Assembly: GCF_039534975.1 (NCBI RefSeq)
Contig: NZ_BAAAWH010000001.1
Span: 1,798,001-1,862,000 of the forward strand
Length of the DNA: 64,000 nt
Source: Microbacterium terregens
Lineage (GTDB): Bacteria; Actinomycetota; Actinomycetes; Actinomycetales; Microbacteriaceae
Direction: 5' to 3'
Positions 43,888-53,373 of the stretch are shown here, one piece after another (the first letter of the stretch is position 1; each line of letters opens with the position of its first letter). Position numbers and translations under genes: made by a program. The notes beneath the pieces were generated by a model, which worked only from the letters and a program-made list of their open reading frames with translations, did no database searches and had not been told where the DNA came from.

Positions 43888-44541
43888 TCAGCCGCGCTTG
43901 CGCGCGTCGAGCGCGGTGACGCCCTTCCACGCGAGGGGGACCAGGGCGGCCGCGAACAGCGCCTTCACCACGTCGCCCAGAATGAAGGGGAGAAATCCCG
44001 CGCCGAGCGTTGCGCCGATCAGCGTCTGGTAGCCCATGGTGTCCTGCCACACGGCCGGGCCGAGGTTGGACAGCGAGACGTAGAGCCAGGGCAGGCCGAA
44101 CGCGTAGATGACGGCGCTGCCCGCGAGGAACGCGACGAACATTCCCACGATCCTGCGATCCCACGCCCGACGGGCCAGCCAGCCGACGACGCCGGCGGCG
44201 GCGATGAAGCCGACGATGTACCCACCCGAGGTGAGGGAGAACAGGCTCCCCGAGGTGCCCTGGGAGAAGATCGGCAGACCGATCACGCCCAGTACGAGGT
44301 AGAGGATCATCGACAGCACGCCACGCAGCGGGCCCAGAGCAGTGCCGACCACGAGTACGGCGAAGGTCTGCGCCGTCAGCGGCACCGGCCAGAACGGGAT
44401 GGTCAGCTGCGCCGCGCCGGCGACGAGTGCGGTCCCGGCGAGGACCAGTGTGGCGTCCGTGGCGAGCGCGAGGGCGCGCGTGCGGGAGGGCATCACCACG
44501 TCGGCGAGGACGCGGTGGTGGGTTGCGGCGGAGAGGGACAT
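43888..44541 (-). CDS. bioY: Biotin transporter BioY
   Basis: Substrate-binding membrane component (S component) of the biotin ECF transporter. 217 residues with six helices. Motifs are LTIPFWPVPLTAQTFAVLV near the N-terminus and LTSGGYIVGFIAAAGVVGWL. The ATG at 44541 has AAGGAG five bases upstream. No bioM/bioN ATPase or permease is adjacent, so it works alone or with shared ECF modules. Biotin supply is relevant to the carboxylase at the window's right end. Confidence 0.93.
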   Translation of the reverse strand: MSLSAATHHRVLADVVMPSRTRALALATDATLVLAGTALVAGAAQLTIPFWPVPLTAQTFAVLVVGTALGPLRGVLSMILYLVLGVIGLPIFSQGTSGSLFSLTSGGYIVGFIAAAGVVGWLARRAWDRRIVGMFVAFLAGSAVIYAFGLPWLYVSLSNLGPAVWQDTMGYQTLIGATLGAGFLPFILGDVVKALFAAALVPLAWKGVTALDARKRG

Positions 44542-44708
44542 GGCGCTCCTTCGGCGTCGGAGCGACGCCGGGGGGCGACGCATGGGCTCAGCTTATGGCG
44601 CGCTCTCCGCGACTTCTTGGATGCAGTCCACCATGATTCCCGCCGTCCGTGGTGCACTTCCTGCACGCACGGATCGGCGTTCTCGCCGGGCTGACGCCGC
44701 GCAGCGGG

Positions 44709-44714
44709 TAGGAT
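44709..44714 (+). promoter_or_regulatory. Candidate -10 for the ABC-F gene
   Basis: TAGGAT, 55 bases before the GTG at 44770, gives a leader of about 45 bases. No clear -35. Confidence 0.35.
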
Positions 44715-44769
44715 GGGAGGCTGGCCGTTCGGCCGCACCTCCTCTGTGAAATAGAAACGGACGTCTGCT

Positions 44770-46368
44770 GTGCTCGCCGTGCACGATCTCGAGATCCGCG
44801 TGGGCGCCCGCGTGTTGATGGCGGACGTCTCCTTCCGCGTCAGCAACGGCGACAAGGTCGGCCTCGTCGGCCGGAATGGGGCAGGCAAGACCACGCTGAC
44901 GCGGGTGCTGGCCGGCGACCTGCTGCCGGCCGCGGGCCGCGTGGACCGGTCCGGCGAGCTCGGCTACCTCCCGCAGGACCCGCGCACCGGGGACCCCGAG
45001 ATGCTCGCCCGCACTCGCATCCTCGATGCGCGCGGGCTCGGCACCCTTGCGATCGGCATGCACGAGGCCTCGTTGTCGATGGGTGACGAGGATCCCGACG
45101 TCTCGGCCAAGGCGATGAAGCGCTACAGCAGCCTCACCGAGCGGTTCGAGGCTCTGGGCGGATATACCGCAGAGGCCGAAGCGGCATCCATCGCGCACAA
45201 CCTGTCCCTTCCAGACCGGATCCTGGAGCAGCCGCTGCGCACGCTGTCGGGAGGACAACGGCGTCGCATCGAGCTGGCCCGCATCCTGTTCTCGAATGCC
45301 GACTCGATGATCCTCGACGAGCCGACCAACCACCTCGACGCGGACAGTGTCGTGTGGCTGCGTGAGTTCCTCAAGAACTACAAGGGCGGGCTGATCGTGA
45401 TCAGCCACGATGTCGAGCTCGTCGGCGAGACGGTGAACCGGGTGTTCTACCTCGATGCGAATCGCCAGGTCATCGACATCTACAACATGAACTGGAAGAA
45501 TTACCTGCGCCAGCGGGTGGCCGACGAGGAGCGCCGCAAGAAGGAGCGCGTCAACGTCGAGAAGAAGGCCACGCAGCTGCAGCTGCAGGCGGCGCGGTTC
45601 GGGGCGAAGGCATCGAAGGCCGCCGCCGCCCATCAGATGGTCGCGCGCGCCGAGAAGATGCTGTCCGGCCTCGATGAGGTGCGCCAGGTCGACCGCGTAG
45701 CCAAGCTCCGGTTCCCGAAGCCCGCAGCGTGCGGGAAGACCCCGCTCATGGCATCCGGGCTGTCCAAGTCGTACGGGTCCCTGGAGATCTTCACGGACGT
45801 CGACCTTGCGATCGACCGCGGCTCGAAGGTCGTCGTACTGGGTCTGAACGGCGCAGGAAAGACCACGCTGCTGCGGATCCTGGCGGGCGTCGACCAGCCG
45901 GACACCGGTCAGCTCGAGCCCGGCCACGGGTTGAAGATCGGCTACTACGCCCAGGAGCACGAGAACCTCGACGTGTCCCGTTCGGTGCTGGAGAACATGA
46001 TGTCGGCCGCGCCGCACATCACGGCCACGGAGGCGCGCAAGGTCCTCGGCTCGTTCCTGTTCACCGGCGATGACGTGCTCAAGCCTGCCGGCGTCCTGTC
46101 CGGTGGCGAGAAGACGCGGCTCTCGCTGGCCACCCTGGTGGTCTCCAGCGCGAACATGCTGCTGCTGGACGAGCCGACCAACAACCTCGATCCCGCATCG
46201 CGCGAGGAGATCCTGGGTGCGCTCGCGCACTACGAGGGCGCCGTGGTGCTGGTCTCGCACGATGAGGGTGCCGTCGAGGCGCTCAATCCCGAGCGGGTGC
46301 TCATCCTTCCGGACGGTGTCGAGGATCTGTGGAACCGCGACTACCAGGAGCTCATCTCGCTGGCGTGA
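44770..46368 (+). CDS. ABC-F family ATPase (ribosome-associated)
   Basis: 532 residues with two ABC domains and no membrane helices. Walker A GRNGAGKTT and GLNGAGKTT, signatures LSGGQRRRIELARIL and LSGGEKTRLSLATL, Walker B ending SMILDEPTNHLD and MLLLDEPTNNLD. The inter-domain linker (about residues 245-300) is charged and helical, as expected for the P-site tRNA-interaction motif. ABC-F proteins act on the ribosome in translation control or antibiotic protection; which applies cannot be told from sequence alone. Its 3' end overlaps the convergent SURF1 gene by 17 bases. Confidence 0.93.
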   Translation: MLAVHDLEIRVGARVLMADVSFRVSNGDKVGLVGRNGAGKTTLTRVLAGDLLPAAGRVDRSGELGYLPQDPRTGDPEMLARTRILDARGLGTLAIGMHEASLSMGDEDPDVSAKAMKRYSSLTERFEALGGYTAEAEAASIAHNLSLPDRILEQPLRTLSGGQRRRIELARILFSNADSMILDEPTNHLDADSVVWLREFLKNYKGGLIVISHDVELVGETVNRVFYLDANRQVIDIYNMNWKNYLRQRVADEERRKKERVNVEKKATQLQLQAARFGAKASKAAAAHQMVARAEKMLSGLDEVRQVDRVAKLRFPKPAACGKTPLMASGLSKSYGSLEIFTDVDLAIDRGSKVVVLGLNGAGKTTLLRILAGVDQPDTGQLEPGHGLKIGYYAQEHENLDVSRSVLENMMSAAPHITATEARKVLGSFLFTGDDVLKPAGVLSGGEKTRLSLATLVVSSANMLLLDEPTNNLDPASREEILGALAHYEGAVVLVSHDEGAVEALNPERVLILPDGVEDLWNRDYQELISLA

Positions 46369-47191
46369 CCTGCGCAGCGGCGTCGAGGATCGAGTCCTCG
46401 TCCTTCATGTCCCGATCGCGCGGTCTGCGATCCTCGGCGTCTTCGCGGCGATACCGTCGCTCGGTGCGGATGATGTAGCCGATGAAGATGAAGCCCATGA
46501 TCGCGAAGAGGATCCACTGGATCGCGTACGACAGATGCGGGCCGGGATCTTCGGACGGCACCTCGAGAGGGGTCGGCCGGGTCGCGGGTGCCGGATCCTC
46601 CGACACCAGGACGCCGTAGGCGCTGAGCTCGACGTCCGCGGCGACACCCGGGTCGATGATCTCGGCCGCCGCAGCCGGGTGGATGGTCGGGATCTGCCCC
46701 TCCGGCGCGGAGCGTCCGGATGACGGCAGCTGCTCGGCGGGTCGGAGCCGGACGACCACCACCGCCTCTCCCTCGGGCGGAGCGGGCACCTCATCCGGAA
46801 GCGGCTGCTCCTCGCCTGGGCGCACCCAGCCGCGGTCCACGAGCAGCACCCGGCCGTCGGTCAGGCGGAACGGCACCAGCACCTCGAACGCGGCGGTGCC
46901 GCCGTGCGGACGGTTGCGCACCAGAAGCTGATCCGCCGCGACGTACTCGCCCTCCAGCGCCACCGGTCGCCACTCGTCCGGAGCCTTCAGCGTGCCTCCG
47001 GGTGGGATGATCTCCTCCAGCGGCACCGGCACGGCGTCGTAGTTCTGCTCGACCAGGGCCAGCTGCTGCGCCCGGTCCGCGTTGCGCGTGAACTGCCAGT
47101 TCGAAAGGAATGCGCACGCCAGGGCGAAGACGATCGCGACGGCGACGTAGGCGGTCCATCGGACTGCGGCGGGGGCCGCTGCCCGACTCAT
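46352..47191 (-). CDS. SURF1-family cytochrome oxidase assembly protein
   Basis: 279 residues with the SURF1 layout: an N-terminal membrane helix (about 11-30) followed by LSNWQFTRNADRAQQL, a periplasmic domain with RNRPHGGTAAFEVLVPF and VLLVDRGWVRPG, and a C-terminal helix (SYAIQWILFAIMGFIFIGY). It helps insert heme A in cytochrome aa3 oxidase, matching ctaA/ctaB elsewhere in the window. The ATG at 47191 overlaps the upstream small gene by ATGA. Confidence 0.92.
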   Translation of the reverse strand: MSRAAAPAAVRWTAYVAVAIVFALACAFLSNWQFTRNADRAQQLALVEQNYDAVPVPLEEIIPPGGTLKAPDEWRPVALEGEYVAADQLLVRNRPHGGTAAFEVLVPFRLTDGRVLLVDRGWVRPGEEQPLPDEVPAPPEGEAVVVVRLRPAEQLPSSGRSAPEGQIPTIHPAAAAEIIDPGVAADVELSAYGVLVSEDPAPATRPTPLEVPSEDPGPHLSYAIQWILFAIMGFIFIGYIIRTERRYRREDAEDRRPRDRDMKDEDSILDAAAQVTPAR

Positions 47192-47430
47192 CGCGGATCC
47201 TCCGCGCCCGCCGGGTGCAGCGAACTGACCCACACCGGGAACTCGCGCGCGGCGAGATAATCCCGTAGGTAGTCGCGGTGCTCGTCGCACGCGACCCAGA
47301 TTTTCCGACGATCCTCTGGGTGGATCTTCGGGTTGCGCCACTCGACGCGCCAGCTCGCGGCGCAGCGGCATCCGGCCCGTGAGCACTCGGAGGCGCGCAC
47401 GTCGTAGCCCGGCGGCGGCAGGTCGGTCAC
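47188..47430 (-). CDS. Small Cys-rich conserved protein
   Basis: 80 residues from the GTG at 47430. Cysteines are spaced CSRAGCRCAASW and later VACDEHRDYL, a set that could bind zinc; the centre VEWRNPKIHPEDRRKIW is highly conserved-looking. Coupled by 4-base overlaps to the DUF3099-type gene upstream and the SURF1 gene downstream. I recognise it as a recurrent small actinobacterial family but cannot give a function. Confidence 0.8.
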   Translation of the reverse strand: MTDLPPPGYDVRASECSRAGCRCAASWRVEWRNPKIHPEDRRKIWVACDEHRDYLRDYLAAREFPVWVSSLHPAGAEDPR

Positions 47431-47801
47431 GCGTCGCCGTCCGAGCCTTCGCGTGGGCTCTCCACCGCGCGTGTCTCCTCGATCTGGACGACCGGCACCT
47501 CGCCCCCCGGCACGATGGGCGCGGACGGGGCGGCGGGCAGCGCGCGCTCCGGGTTCTCCGCCTCGGTGCGGCGCACGTTCGCGCTGACGTTCGCCAGCAC
47601 GACCGCGATGTACGGCAGCACGATCGCCGCGGCCCCGAGGACCCACGTGTACCAGCCGTACGGCGTGATGATGACCATGAGGATGAAGCATGCGATGCGG
47701 ATGCCCATCAGCAGGAGATAGCGGGACGAACGCCGAGACTCGTCGTCGCGCGGTGCACGCGGCAGCGACGTCGCAGATTGGGGCCTCGACGAACTCTTCA
47801 C
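47427..47801 (-). CDS. DUF3099-type small membrane protein
   Basis: 124 residues with two membrane helices (about 29-47 and 51-71) starting RYLLLMGIRIACFILMV and containing the family motif TPYGWYTWVLGAAAIVLPYIAVVLAN, then an acidic disordered tail. Found widely in Actinobacteria, function unknown. Its stop overlaps the small Cys-rich gene by GTGA, giving a three-gene reverse-strand operon with SURF1. Confidence 0.82.
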   Translation of the reverse strand: MKSSSRPQSATSLPRAPRDDESRRSSRYLLLMGIRIACFILMVIITPYGWYTWVLGAAAIVLPYIAVVLANVSANVRRTEAENPERALPAAPSAPIVPGGEVPVVQIEETRAVESPREGSDGDA

Positions 47802-47901
47802 GGTCCTTCCAGACTACGCCGGGCGGCACCACGCGGCGGTCGATCACGGCGCGACTAGGCTGGCGGAATCCATCGAGTCCAACCCCCCCAGGAGAGCCTG
47901 A

Positions 47902-48609
47902 ATGTCGGATCGCGTCGTCCTCGTCACCGGAGGCAACCGCGGCATCGGCCGCGCCATCGCCGAACGCTTCGTCGCGGAAGGCTACCGGGTCGCCGTCACC
48001 GCGCGGTCCGGTGACGGGCCCGAGGGCACCCTGACCGTGCGGGCGGACGTGACGGATGCCGCGGCGGTGGACGCCGCGTTCACCGAAGTCGAAGCGCAGC
48101 TGGGTCCCGTGGAGATCGTCGTGGCGAACGCCGGGATCACCAAGGACACGCTGCTTCTGCGCATGACCGAGGAGGACTTCGACAGCGTCGTCGCCACCAA
48201 CCTGGGCGGAGCGTTCCGCGTCGTCAAGCGCGCGTCGAAGGGGATGCTGCGAGCGAAGTGGGGACGCGTCATCCTCATCTCGAGCGTGGTCGGCTTGTAC
48301 GGGTCGGCCGGGCAGATCAACTACGCCGCGTCCAAGAGCGGGCTGGTGGGCTTCGCCCGTTCGCTCACCAGGGAGCTGGGCAGCCGCGGGATCACGGCGA
48401 ACGTGGTCGCGCCGGGCTTCATCGAGACCGACATGACCGCGTCGCTGCCCGATGACACGCAGGCCGAGTACAAGCGCAGCATCCCTGCGGGCCGGTTCGC
48501 CACCACCGACGAGGTCGCCGGAGTGGTCACGTGGATCGCCTCGGACGCCGCGGCCTACATCTCCGGCGCCGTCATCCCTGTCGACGGCGGACTCGGGATG
48601 GGCCACTGA
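47902..48609 (+). CDS. fabG: 3-oxoacyl-ACP reductase FabG-like short-chain dehydrogenase
   Basis: 235 residues, a classic SDR: cofactor motif VTGGNRGIGRAIA, NAG motif VANAGIT, catalytic Ser in ISSVVGLYG and YxxxK in NYAASKSGLVG, with an end PVDGGLGMGH. The protein is close to mycobacterial FabG1-type reductases, so fatty-acid elongation is the likely role, though SDR substrates are hard to fix. TAGGCT at 47856-47861 is a probable -10; the ribosome site AGGAGAG precedes the ATG. Confidence 0.9.
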   Translation: MSDRVVLVTGGNRGIGRAIAERFVAEGYRVAVTARSGDGPEGTLTVRADVTDAAAVDAAFTEVEAQLGPVEIVVANAGITKDTLLLRMTEEDFDSVVATNLGGAFRVVKRASKGMLRAKWGRVILISSVVGLYGSAGQINYAASKSGLVGFARSLTRELGSRGITANVVAPGFIETDMTASLPDDTQAEYKRSIPAGRFATTDEVAGVVTWIASDAAAYISGAVIPVDGGLGMGH

Positions 48610-48613
48610 GCGC

Positions 48614-49318
48614 TCAGCCGCGGGTGTGATCGACGGCCGCGAGGATCGCGGCAGCGAGGCGCTCGGGCATCGAGAACTGCGGCCAATGTCCTGAGTCCAG
48701 CTCGACGATCTCGAGGTCCTCGAGCGCGGCGAGCTCGGCCGCCCAGGGCGGGGCGGCGTCGATGTAGCTGCGGATGTCCGCCTCCGTGACGGTTCCGGTC
48801 AGCATCGTCGCGGGCACGCGACGGCGGCGATCGTCACGCAGACGGAGCGGGTCGGTGGGAACGCGCACCGGCACCGATCGGGTGCCGGCCGCCGCGGCCG
48901 CGCGCGTCGCGTCGTCGAGGTCGGCCACCTCGGCCTGCTCGAAGAAGTCCCAGCCGGGGAACGGCACCACGCCGTCGACGACGGGGAACTCCCAGATGGA
49001 GCCGCCGTCTGCCGGCGGGAACGTATCGACGAATATGACTCGTGCGATGCGTTCCGGCCGCGCATCGACGGCGCCGTAGACGACGTTGCCGCCCCCGCTG
49101 TGGCCGACGAGGACGACGAGGCCGGGTGTCGTGTCGATCTCGTCGACCACGGCGGCGACCCAGTCGGCGATGCCGATCTCGGAGGACCGGCTCGCCGGGG
49201 CTCCGACGCCGGGCATCGTCATGGCGTGCACGGAGTGACCGGCGCTCCGGAGCACCGGCGTCACCTGGTCCCATGAGGACGCATCGAGCCAGAGACCGGG
49301 TATGAGGATGATCTTCAT
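48614..49318 (-). CDS. Alpha/beta hydrolase
   Basis: 234 residues. The N-terminal IILIPGLWLDASSWDQV holds the oxyanion region, the nucleophile elbow is VGHSGGGNV, and the catalytic His is probably in LDSGHWPQFS. Esterase/lipase-like fold; substrate unknown. Four bases separate its end from the convergent fabG. It follows serB on the reverse strand. Confidence 0.85.
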   Translation of the reverse strand: MKIILIPGLWLDASSWDQVTPVLRSAGHSVHAMTMPGVGAPASRSSEIGIADWVAAVVDEIDTTPGLVVLVGHSGGGNVVYGAVDARPERIARVIFVDTFPPADGGSIWEFPVVDGVVPFPGWDFFEQAEVADLDDATRAAAAAGTRSVPVRVPTDPLRLRDDRRRRVPATMLTGTVTEADIRSYIDAAPPWAAELAALEDLEIVELDSGHWPQFSMPERLAAAILAAVDHTRG

Positions 49319-49368
49319 ACCGGAACGCTACTCACTGCAGCAGACATCCCGCCTCGGCCGGAGCGCGC

Positions 49369-50010
49369 TCACGGCAGGAGCGGGATGACCTCGCGCAGAT
49401 CGACGCGATCGATGATGAGGTCTGCCTGAGCGCGCACGGTCGGCTTGGCGTTGAAGGCGAGTCCGAGCGCGGCGACGGCCATCATCCGCAGGTCGTTGGC
49501 GCCGTCCCCGACCGCGATCGTGCGGGTCAGGGGCACGGCGGCCTCCGCGGCCCATTCGCGCAGCGCCGCCGCCTTGGCCTCGGCATCCACGATCGCGCCA
49601 TCGACCGACCCGACCAGCGTGTCATCGCGCGTCGTGAGCCGATTCGCCCGCCAGATGTCGACCCCGAGCTGCGGAGCGACCGTGTCGAGGATCTCGTGGA
49701 ATCCCCCCGAGACGACCCCCACCCGGCCACCGCGCTCGTGCACGGCGGCAATCAGCTCCCGGGCGCCCGGAGTCGGTTCGACGCGGGCCAGAACACGCGC
49801 AAAGGCGGTGACCGGCACGCCGGCCAACGCGGACACGCGCGAGCGGAGACTCGAGGCGAAGTCGACATCGCCGCGCATGGCTGCCTCGGTGGCCGCAGTG
49901 ACCTCGGCGCTGCGCCCCGCCTCATCGGCGAGCAATTCGATCACTTCATTGCGGATGAGCGTCGAATCGGCGTCGAGCACGAGCAGGAAGCGGACGGTCG
50001 GCGCAGGCAT
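49369..50010 (-). CDS. serB: Phosphoserine phosphatase
   Basis: HAD-superfamily enzyme, last step of serine synthesis. 213 residues: nucleophile motif LVLDADSTLIRNE (Ala where Met is usual), cap segment with MRGDVDFASSLRSRVSAL, motif II VVSGGFHEI and motif III GDGANDLRMMAVA. No ACT domain, so a short form. Lies downstream of glgC on the same strand. Confidence 0.93.
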   Translation of the reverse strand: MPAPTVRFLLVLDADSTLIRNEVIELLADEAGRSAEVTAATEAAMRGDVDFASSLRSRVSALAGVPVTAFARVLARVEPTPGARELIAAVHERGGRVGVVSGGFHEILDTVAPQLGVDIWRANRLTTRDDTLVGSVDGAIVDAEAKAAALREWAAEAAVPLTRTIAVGDGANDLRMMAVAALGLAFNAKPTVRAQADLIIDRVDLREVIPLLP

Positions 50011-50055
50011 CCCTCCACGCTAGCGCCGCGGAATGCTCGTCCCCGCCACGGGTCG

Positions 50056-51300
50056 TCACGCGTCGACGTGGATGCCCTTGCCGACCACCGTGATGCCCGT
50101 GTCGGTGATCGTGAACCCGCGATGCGCATCCCGCTCCCGATCGACGCCGACCGTGGCGCCGTCGGCGAGCACGACGTTCTTGTCGAGGATCGCGCGGTGG
50201 ATGCGGGCGCCCTGACCCACGCGGACGTGGTCGAAGAGCACCGAATCGGTGATCGTGGAGCCGCCGCCGGCGAGCGTCCACGGGCCGACGACACTGCGCT
50301 CCAAGTGTGTGCCGGACAGCACGGAGCCGAGCGAGACGATCGAATCGATGGCGTTGCCGATGCGGCCGACCGAATCGCGAACGAACTTCGCCGGTGGCGA
50401 GTTGAGCGTCTGCGCGTGGATCGGCCACTGCGTGTTGTAGAGGTTGAAGATCGGCAGCGTCGAGATGAGATCCATGTGGGCGTCGAAGAACGACTCGATC
50501 GTGCCGACATCGCGCCAGTAGTCGCGATCGCGGTCCGTGGAGCCGGGCACGTCGTTGAGCTTCATGTCGTACACGCCCGACTCGCCGCGTGCCACGAAGT
50601 AGGGGATGATGTCGCCGCCCATGTCGTGATTGGACGTCGGCTGCTCGCCGTCCGCTTCCACCGCCTCGATCAGCGCATCGGTGTCGAAGATGTAGTTGCC
50701 CATCGAGGCGAGGACCTCGTGAGGTGCGTCGGCCAGACCGGTGGCGTCCTGCGGCTTCTCGAGGAACTGCCGGATCTTCGTCGGATCCGTCGGCTCGACG
50801 TCGATCACGCCGAACTGGTTCGCCATCGACAGGGGTTGACGGATGCCGGCGACCGTCGCCCGCGCGCCCGACGCGATGTGCGAATCCAGCATCTGGCGGA
50901 AGTCCATGCGGTAGACGTGGTCCGCGCCGATCACGATCACGATGTCGGGCTTCTCGTCGTTGATGAGGTTCAGGCTCTGCAGAATGGCGTCGGCCGAGCC
51001 CGAGAACCATCGCTTGCCGAGGCGCTGCTGCGCCGGGACCGAAGTCACGTAGGAATCCAGCAGCGGCGACATCCGCCACGTCTGCGAGATGTGCCGGTCG
51101 AGGCTGTGCGACTTGTACTGGGTGAGCACGACCAGCTGTCCCAGACCTGAGTTGATCAGGTTCGATATCGCGAAATCGATGAGCCGATACTGCCCCCCGA
51201 ACGGGACGGCCGGCTTGGCCCGATCCGCCGTGAGGGGCATGAGACGCTTGCCCTCGCCGCCCGCGAGGATGATCCCGAAAATCTTGGGCGCTGCATGCAT
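50056..51300 (-). CDS. glgC: Glucose-1-phosphate adenylyltransferase
   Basis: Makes ADP-glucose for glycogen-type alpha-glucan. 414 residues from the ATG at 51300 (MHAAPKIFG). Nucleotide-binding motif [26 protein letters not shown] (first residues 10-35), GTADAI-type segment [10 protein letters not shown], and a C-terminal left-handed beta-helix. A TAGGGT hexamer seven bases before this ATG on the reverse strand suggests a nearly leaderless message and disfavours the longer ATG at 51321. Divergent from the glycogen synthase gene. Confidence 0.96.
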   Translation of the reverse strand: MHAAPKIFGIILAGGEGKRLMPLTADRAKPAVPFGGQYRLIDFAISNLINSGLGQLVVLTQYKSHSLDRHISQTWRMSPLLDSYVTSVPAQQRLGKRWFSGSADAILQSLNLINDEKPDIVIVIGADHVYRMDFRQMLDSHIASGARATVAGIRQPLSMANQFGVIDVEPTDPTKIRQFLEKPQDATGLADAPHEVLASMGNYIFDTDALIEAVEADGEQPTSNHDMGGDIIPYFVARGESGVYDMKLNDVPGSTDRDRDYWRDVGTIESFFDAHMDLISTLPIFNLYNTQWPIHAQTLNSPPAKFVRDSVGRIGNAIDSIVSLGSVLSGTHLERSVVGPWTLAGGGSTITDSVLFDHVRVGQGARIHRAILDKNVVLADGATVGVDRERDAHRGFTITDTGITVVGKGIHVDA

Positions 51301-51335
51301 GGCACCCACCCTATGCCGCACTTCCGCTCGCGTAC

Positions 51336-51350
51336 TAGCGTGTTGACATG
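51336..51350 (+). promoter_or_regulatory. Candidate -10 for leaderless glgA/glgM
   Basis: TAGCGT at 51336-51341, six bases, then ATG at 51348. With TAGGGT for glgC on the other strand (51313-51308), the two starts lie 47 bases apart, so the promoters must lie back to back and may be jointly regulated. Confidence 0.5.
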
Positions 51351-52541
51351 CGAGTCGACATCGTCACCAAGGAGTATCCGCCAGAGATATACGGCGGCGC
51401 GGGAGTGCACGTCACCGAACTCGTGAAGGCGCTGCGCGAGCGGATGGACGTGCAGGTTCGAGCCTTCGGCGCGCCTCGTCATGAGGAGGGAACCACCTCG
51501 TACGATGTGCCCGCTGAACTGGCGACCGCGAACGGAGCCATCCAGACGCTCGGCACCGACCTCGAGATCGTGACGGATGTGGTCGGCGCCGACGTCGTGC
51601 ACAGCCACACCTGGTATGCGAACTTCGCCGGCCACCTCGCCGCGCTGCTGCACGGCATCCCGCACGTCGTGACTGCGCACAGCCTCGAACCGCTTCGACC
51701 GTGGAAGGCCGAGCAGCTCGGCGGGGGCTACGCCGTGTCCAGCTTCATCGAGAAGACCGCCTACGAGGGCGCGGCCGCGATCGTCGCGGTCAGCGAGGGC
51801 ATGCGCAACGACATCCTGCGCAGCTATCCCACGCTGAATCCGGCCAAGGTGCGCGTGATCTACAACGGCATCGACGTCGACGCGTGGCATCCGGTCGAGG
51901 ATCCCGCCCTGCTGTCGGAGCTCGGGATCGATCCGACGAAGCCGTCCGTCGTCTTCGTCGGACGCATCACTCGGCAGAAGGGGCTGCCCTACCTTCTTCG
52001 CGCCGCGGAGCAGCTGCCTCCGGATGTCCAGCTGGTCCTGTGCGCAGGCGCACCGGACACGCCGCAGATCCTGGCCGAGGTCCAGGAGCTCGTGCGCGGA
52101 CTGCAGCAGACGAGGAACGGCGTCGTCTGGATCGACCGGCTGCTGCCCCGTCACGAACTGTGCGCGGTGCTCAGCGCGGCCACCACGTTCGTCTGCCCGT
52201 CCATCTACGAGCCGCTCGGGATCGTGAACCTCGAGGCGATGGCCTGCGGTGCGGCGGTCGTCGGAACGGCCACCGGCGGGATCCCCGAGGTCGTCCGGGA
52301 CGGCGTGACGGGTCGGCTGGTGCCGATCCAACAGGTGCAGGACGGCACCGGGACCCCGCTGCATCCGGACCAGTACGTCGATGACCTGGCGCGCGTGTTG
52401 ATCGAGGTCGTGTCGGATCCGCAGCGCGCAGCGGCGTACGGCGTCGCCGGTCGCGAGCGCGCCGCGAACGATTTCAGCTGGTCCTCGATCGCCGATGCCA
52501 CGGCCGAGCTCTACGCGGAGGTCAGCGCCAACCGCCGATAG
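51348..52541 (+). CDS. glgA: GT4-type glycogen synthase / alpha-maltose-1-phosphate synthase
   Basis: 397 residues, GT-B fold. The N-terminus [20 protein letters not shown] and [34 protein letters not shown], and [10 protein letters not shown] with [19 protein letters not shown] are those of the actinobacterial enzyme next to glgC, the family of mycobacterial GlgM. That enzyme joins ADP-glucose to glucose-1-phosphate to make maltose-1-phosphate rather than lengthening glycogen. Public annotation often says glycogen synthase; the GlgM role is my inference from resemblance and context. Confidence 0.92.
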   Translation: MRVDIVTKEYPPEIYGGAGVHVTELVKALRERMDVQVRAFGAPRHEEGTTSYDVPAELATANGAIQTLGTDLEIVTDVVGADVVHSHTWYANFAGHLAALLHGIPHVVTAHSLEPLRPWKAEQLGGGYAVSSFIEKTAYEGAAAIVAVSEGMRNDILRSYPTLNPAKVRVIYNGIDVDAWHPVEDPALLSELGIDPTKPSVVFVGRITRQKGLPYLLRAAEQLPPDVQLVLCAGAPDTPQILAEVQELVRGLQQTRNGVVWIDRLLPRHELCAVLSAATTFVCPSIYEPLGIVNLEAMACGAAVVGTATGGIPEVVRDGVTGRLVPIQQVQDGTGTPLHPDQYVDDLARVLIEVVSDPQRAAAYGVAGRERAANDFSWSSIADATAELYAEVSANRR

Positions 52542-52553
52542 GCTAAGGGCATG
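52539..52553 (+). promoter_or_regulatory. Candidate -10 on the glgA stop codon
   Basis: TAGGCT at 52539-52544 includes the glgA TAG stop, then AAGGGC and the ATG at 52551. Gap six bases; a leaderless message for the ABC ATPase gene is predicted. Confidence 0.45.
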
Positions 52554-53336
52554 CCGCAGGTGCTCGAGTTCTCCGATGTCGTCGTACGCAGAAGCTCCCG
52601 GAACATCGTGGACCACCTGGACTGGTCGGTCGAAGACGACCAGCGGTGGGTGATCCTCGGACCCAACGGCGCCGGCAAGACCACGCTGCTCCAGCTGGCA
52701 GACACGCTCCTGCATCCCACCTCCGGACGAGTGACGATCCTGGGCGAACAGCTCGGCCGCACCGACGTGTTCGAGCTGCGTCCGCGCATCGGATTCGCGT
52801 CGACCGCGATGGCCAAGCGCCTGCCATCCGAGGAGACCGTCCTGAACGTCGTCCTCACCGCCGCGTACTCGGTGCTGGGACGCTGGAACGAGGCATACGA
52901 GGACATCGACGAACGCCGAGCTCTGCGTGTCCTGGCCGAGTGGCGGCTGGACGGGCTGGCCGATCGGACGTTCGGCACCCTGTCCGACGGGGAGCAGAAG
53001 CGAGTGCAGATCGCCCGCGCGATCATGACCGACCCCGAGCTGCTGCTGCTCGACGAGCCCGCAGCCAGCCTCGACCTGGGGGCGCGTGAGGAGCTGCTGA
53101 CGCTGCTCAGCGGATACGCTCAGGCACCGACGACGCCGGCCATGGTCATGGTGACGCACCACGTCGAGGAGATCCCGATCGGATTCACTCACGTGATGCT
53201 GCTGCGCGAAGGACGCGTGGTTGCGGCCGGCCCACTGCACGAGACCCTCACCGCCGAGGCACTCACCGAGGCATTCAGCACGCCGATCACCCTCAGCGTC
53301 GACGGCGGGCGATACGCGGCGCGTGCGGCTTCCTAG
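52551..53336 (+). CDS. Orphan ABC transporter ATP-binding protein
   Basis: 261 residues, one ABC domain. Walker A GPNGAGKTT, signature LSDGEQKRVQIARAI (Asp in place of the first Gly), Walker B LLLLDEPAASLDL and HVEEIP with the switch His. No permease or binding-protein gene lies near. It resembles the ModF/YheS-like soluble group of ATPases; the partner is unknown. Confidence 0.85.
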   Translation: MPQVLEFSDVVVRRSSRNIVDHLDWSVEDDQRWVILGPNGAGKTTLLQLADTLLHPTSGRVTILGEQLGRTDVFELRPRIGFASTAMAKRLPSEETVLNVVLTAAYSVLGRWNEAYEDIDERRALRVLAEWRLDGLADRTFGTLSDGEQKRVQIARAIMTDPELLLLDEPAASLDLGAREELLTLLSGYAQAPTTPAMVMVTHHVEEIPIGFTHVMLLREGRVVAAGPLHETLTAEALTEAFSTPITLSVDGGRYAARAAS

Positions 53337-53367
53337 GCCCGATTCCTTCTCAGCGGCCGGAGCCTGA

Positions 53368-53373
53368 TAGAAT
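53368..53373 (+). promoter_or_regulatory. Candidate -10 for rpmE2
   Basis: TAGAAT, 82 bases before the rpmE2 ATG. The leader contains a short inverted repeat GGTGC-ACTC-GCACC just downstream. I see no AT-rich Zur-type box. Confidence 0.4.
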
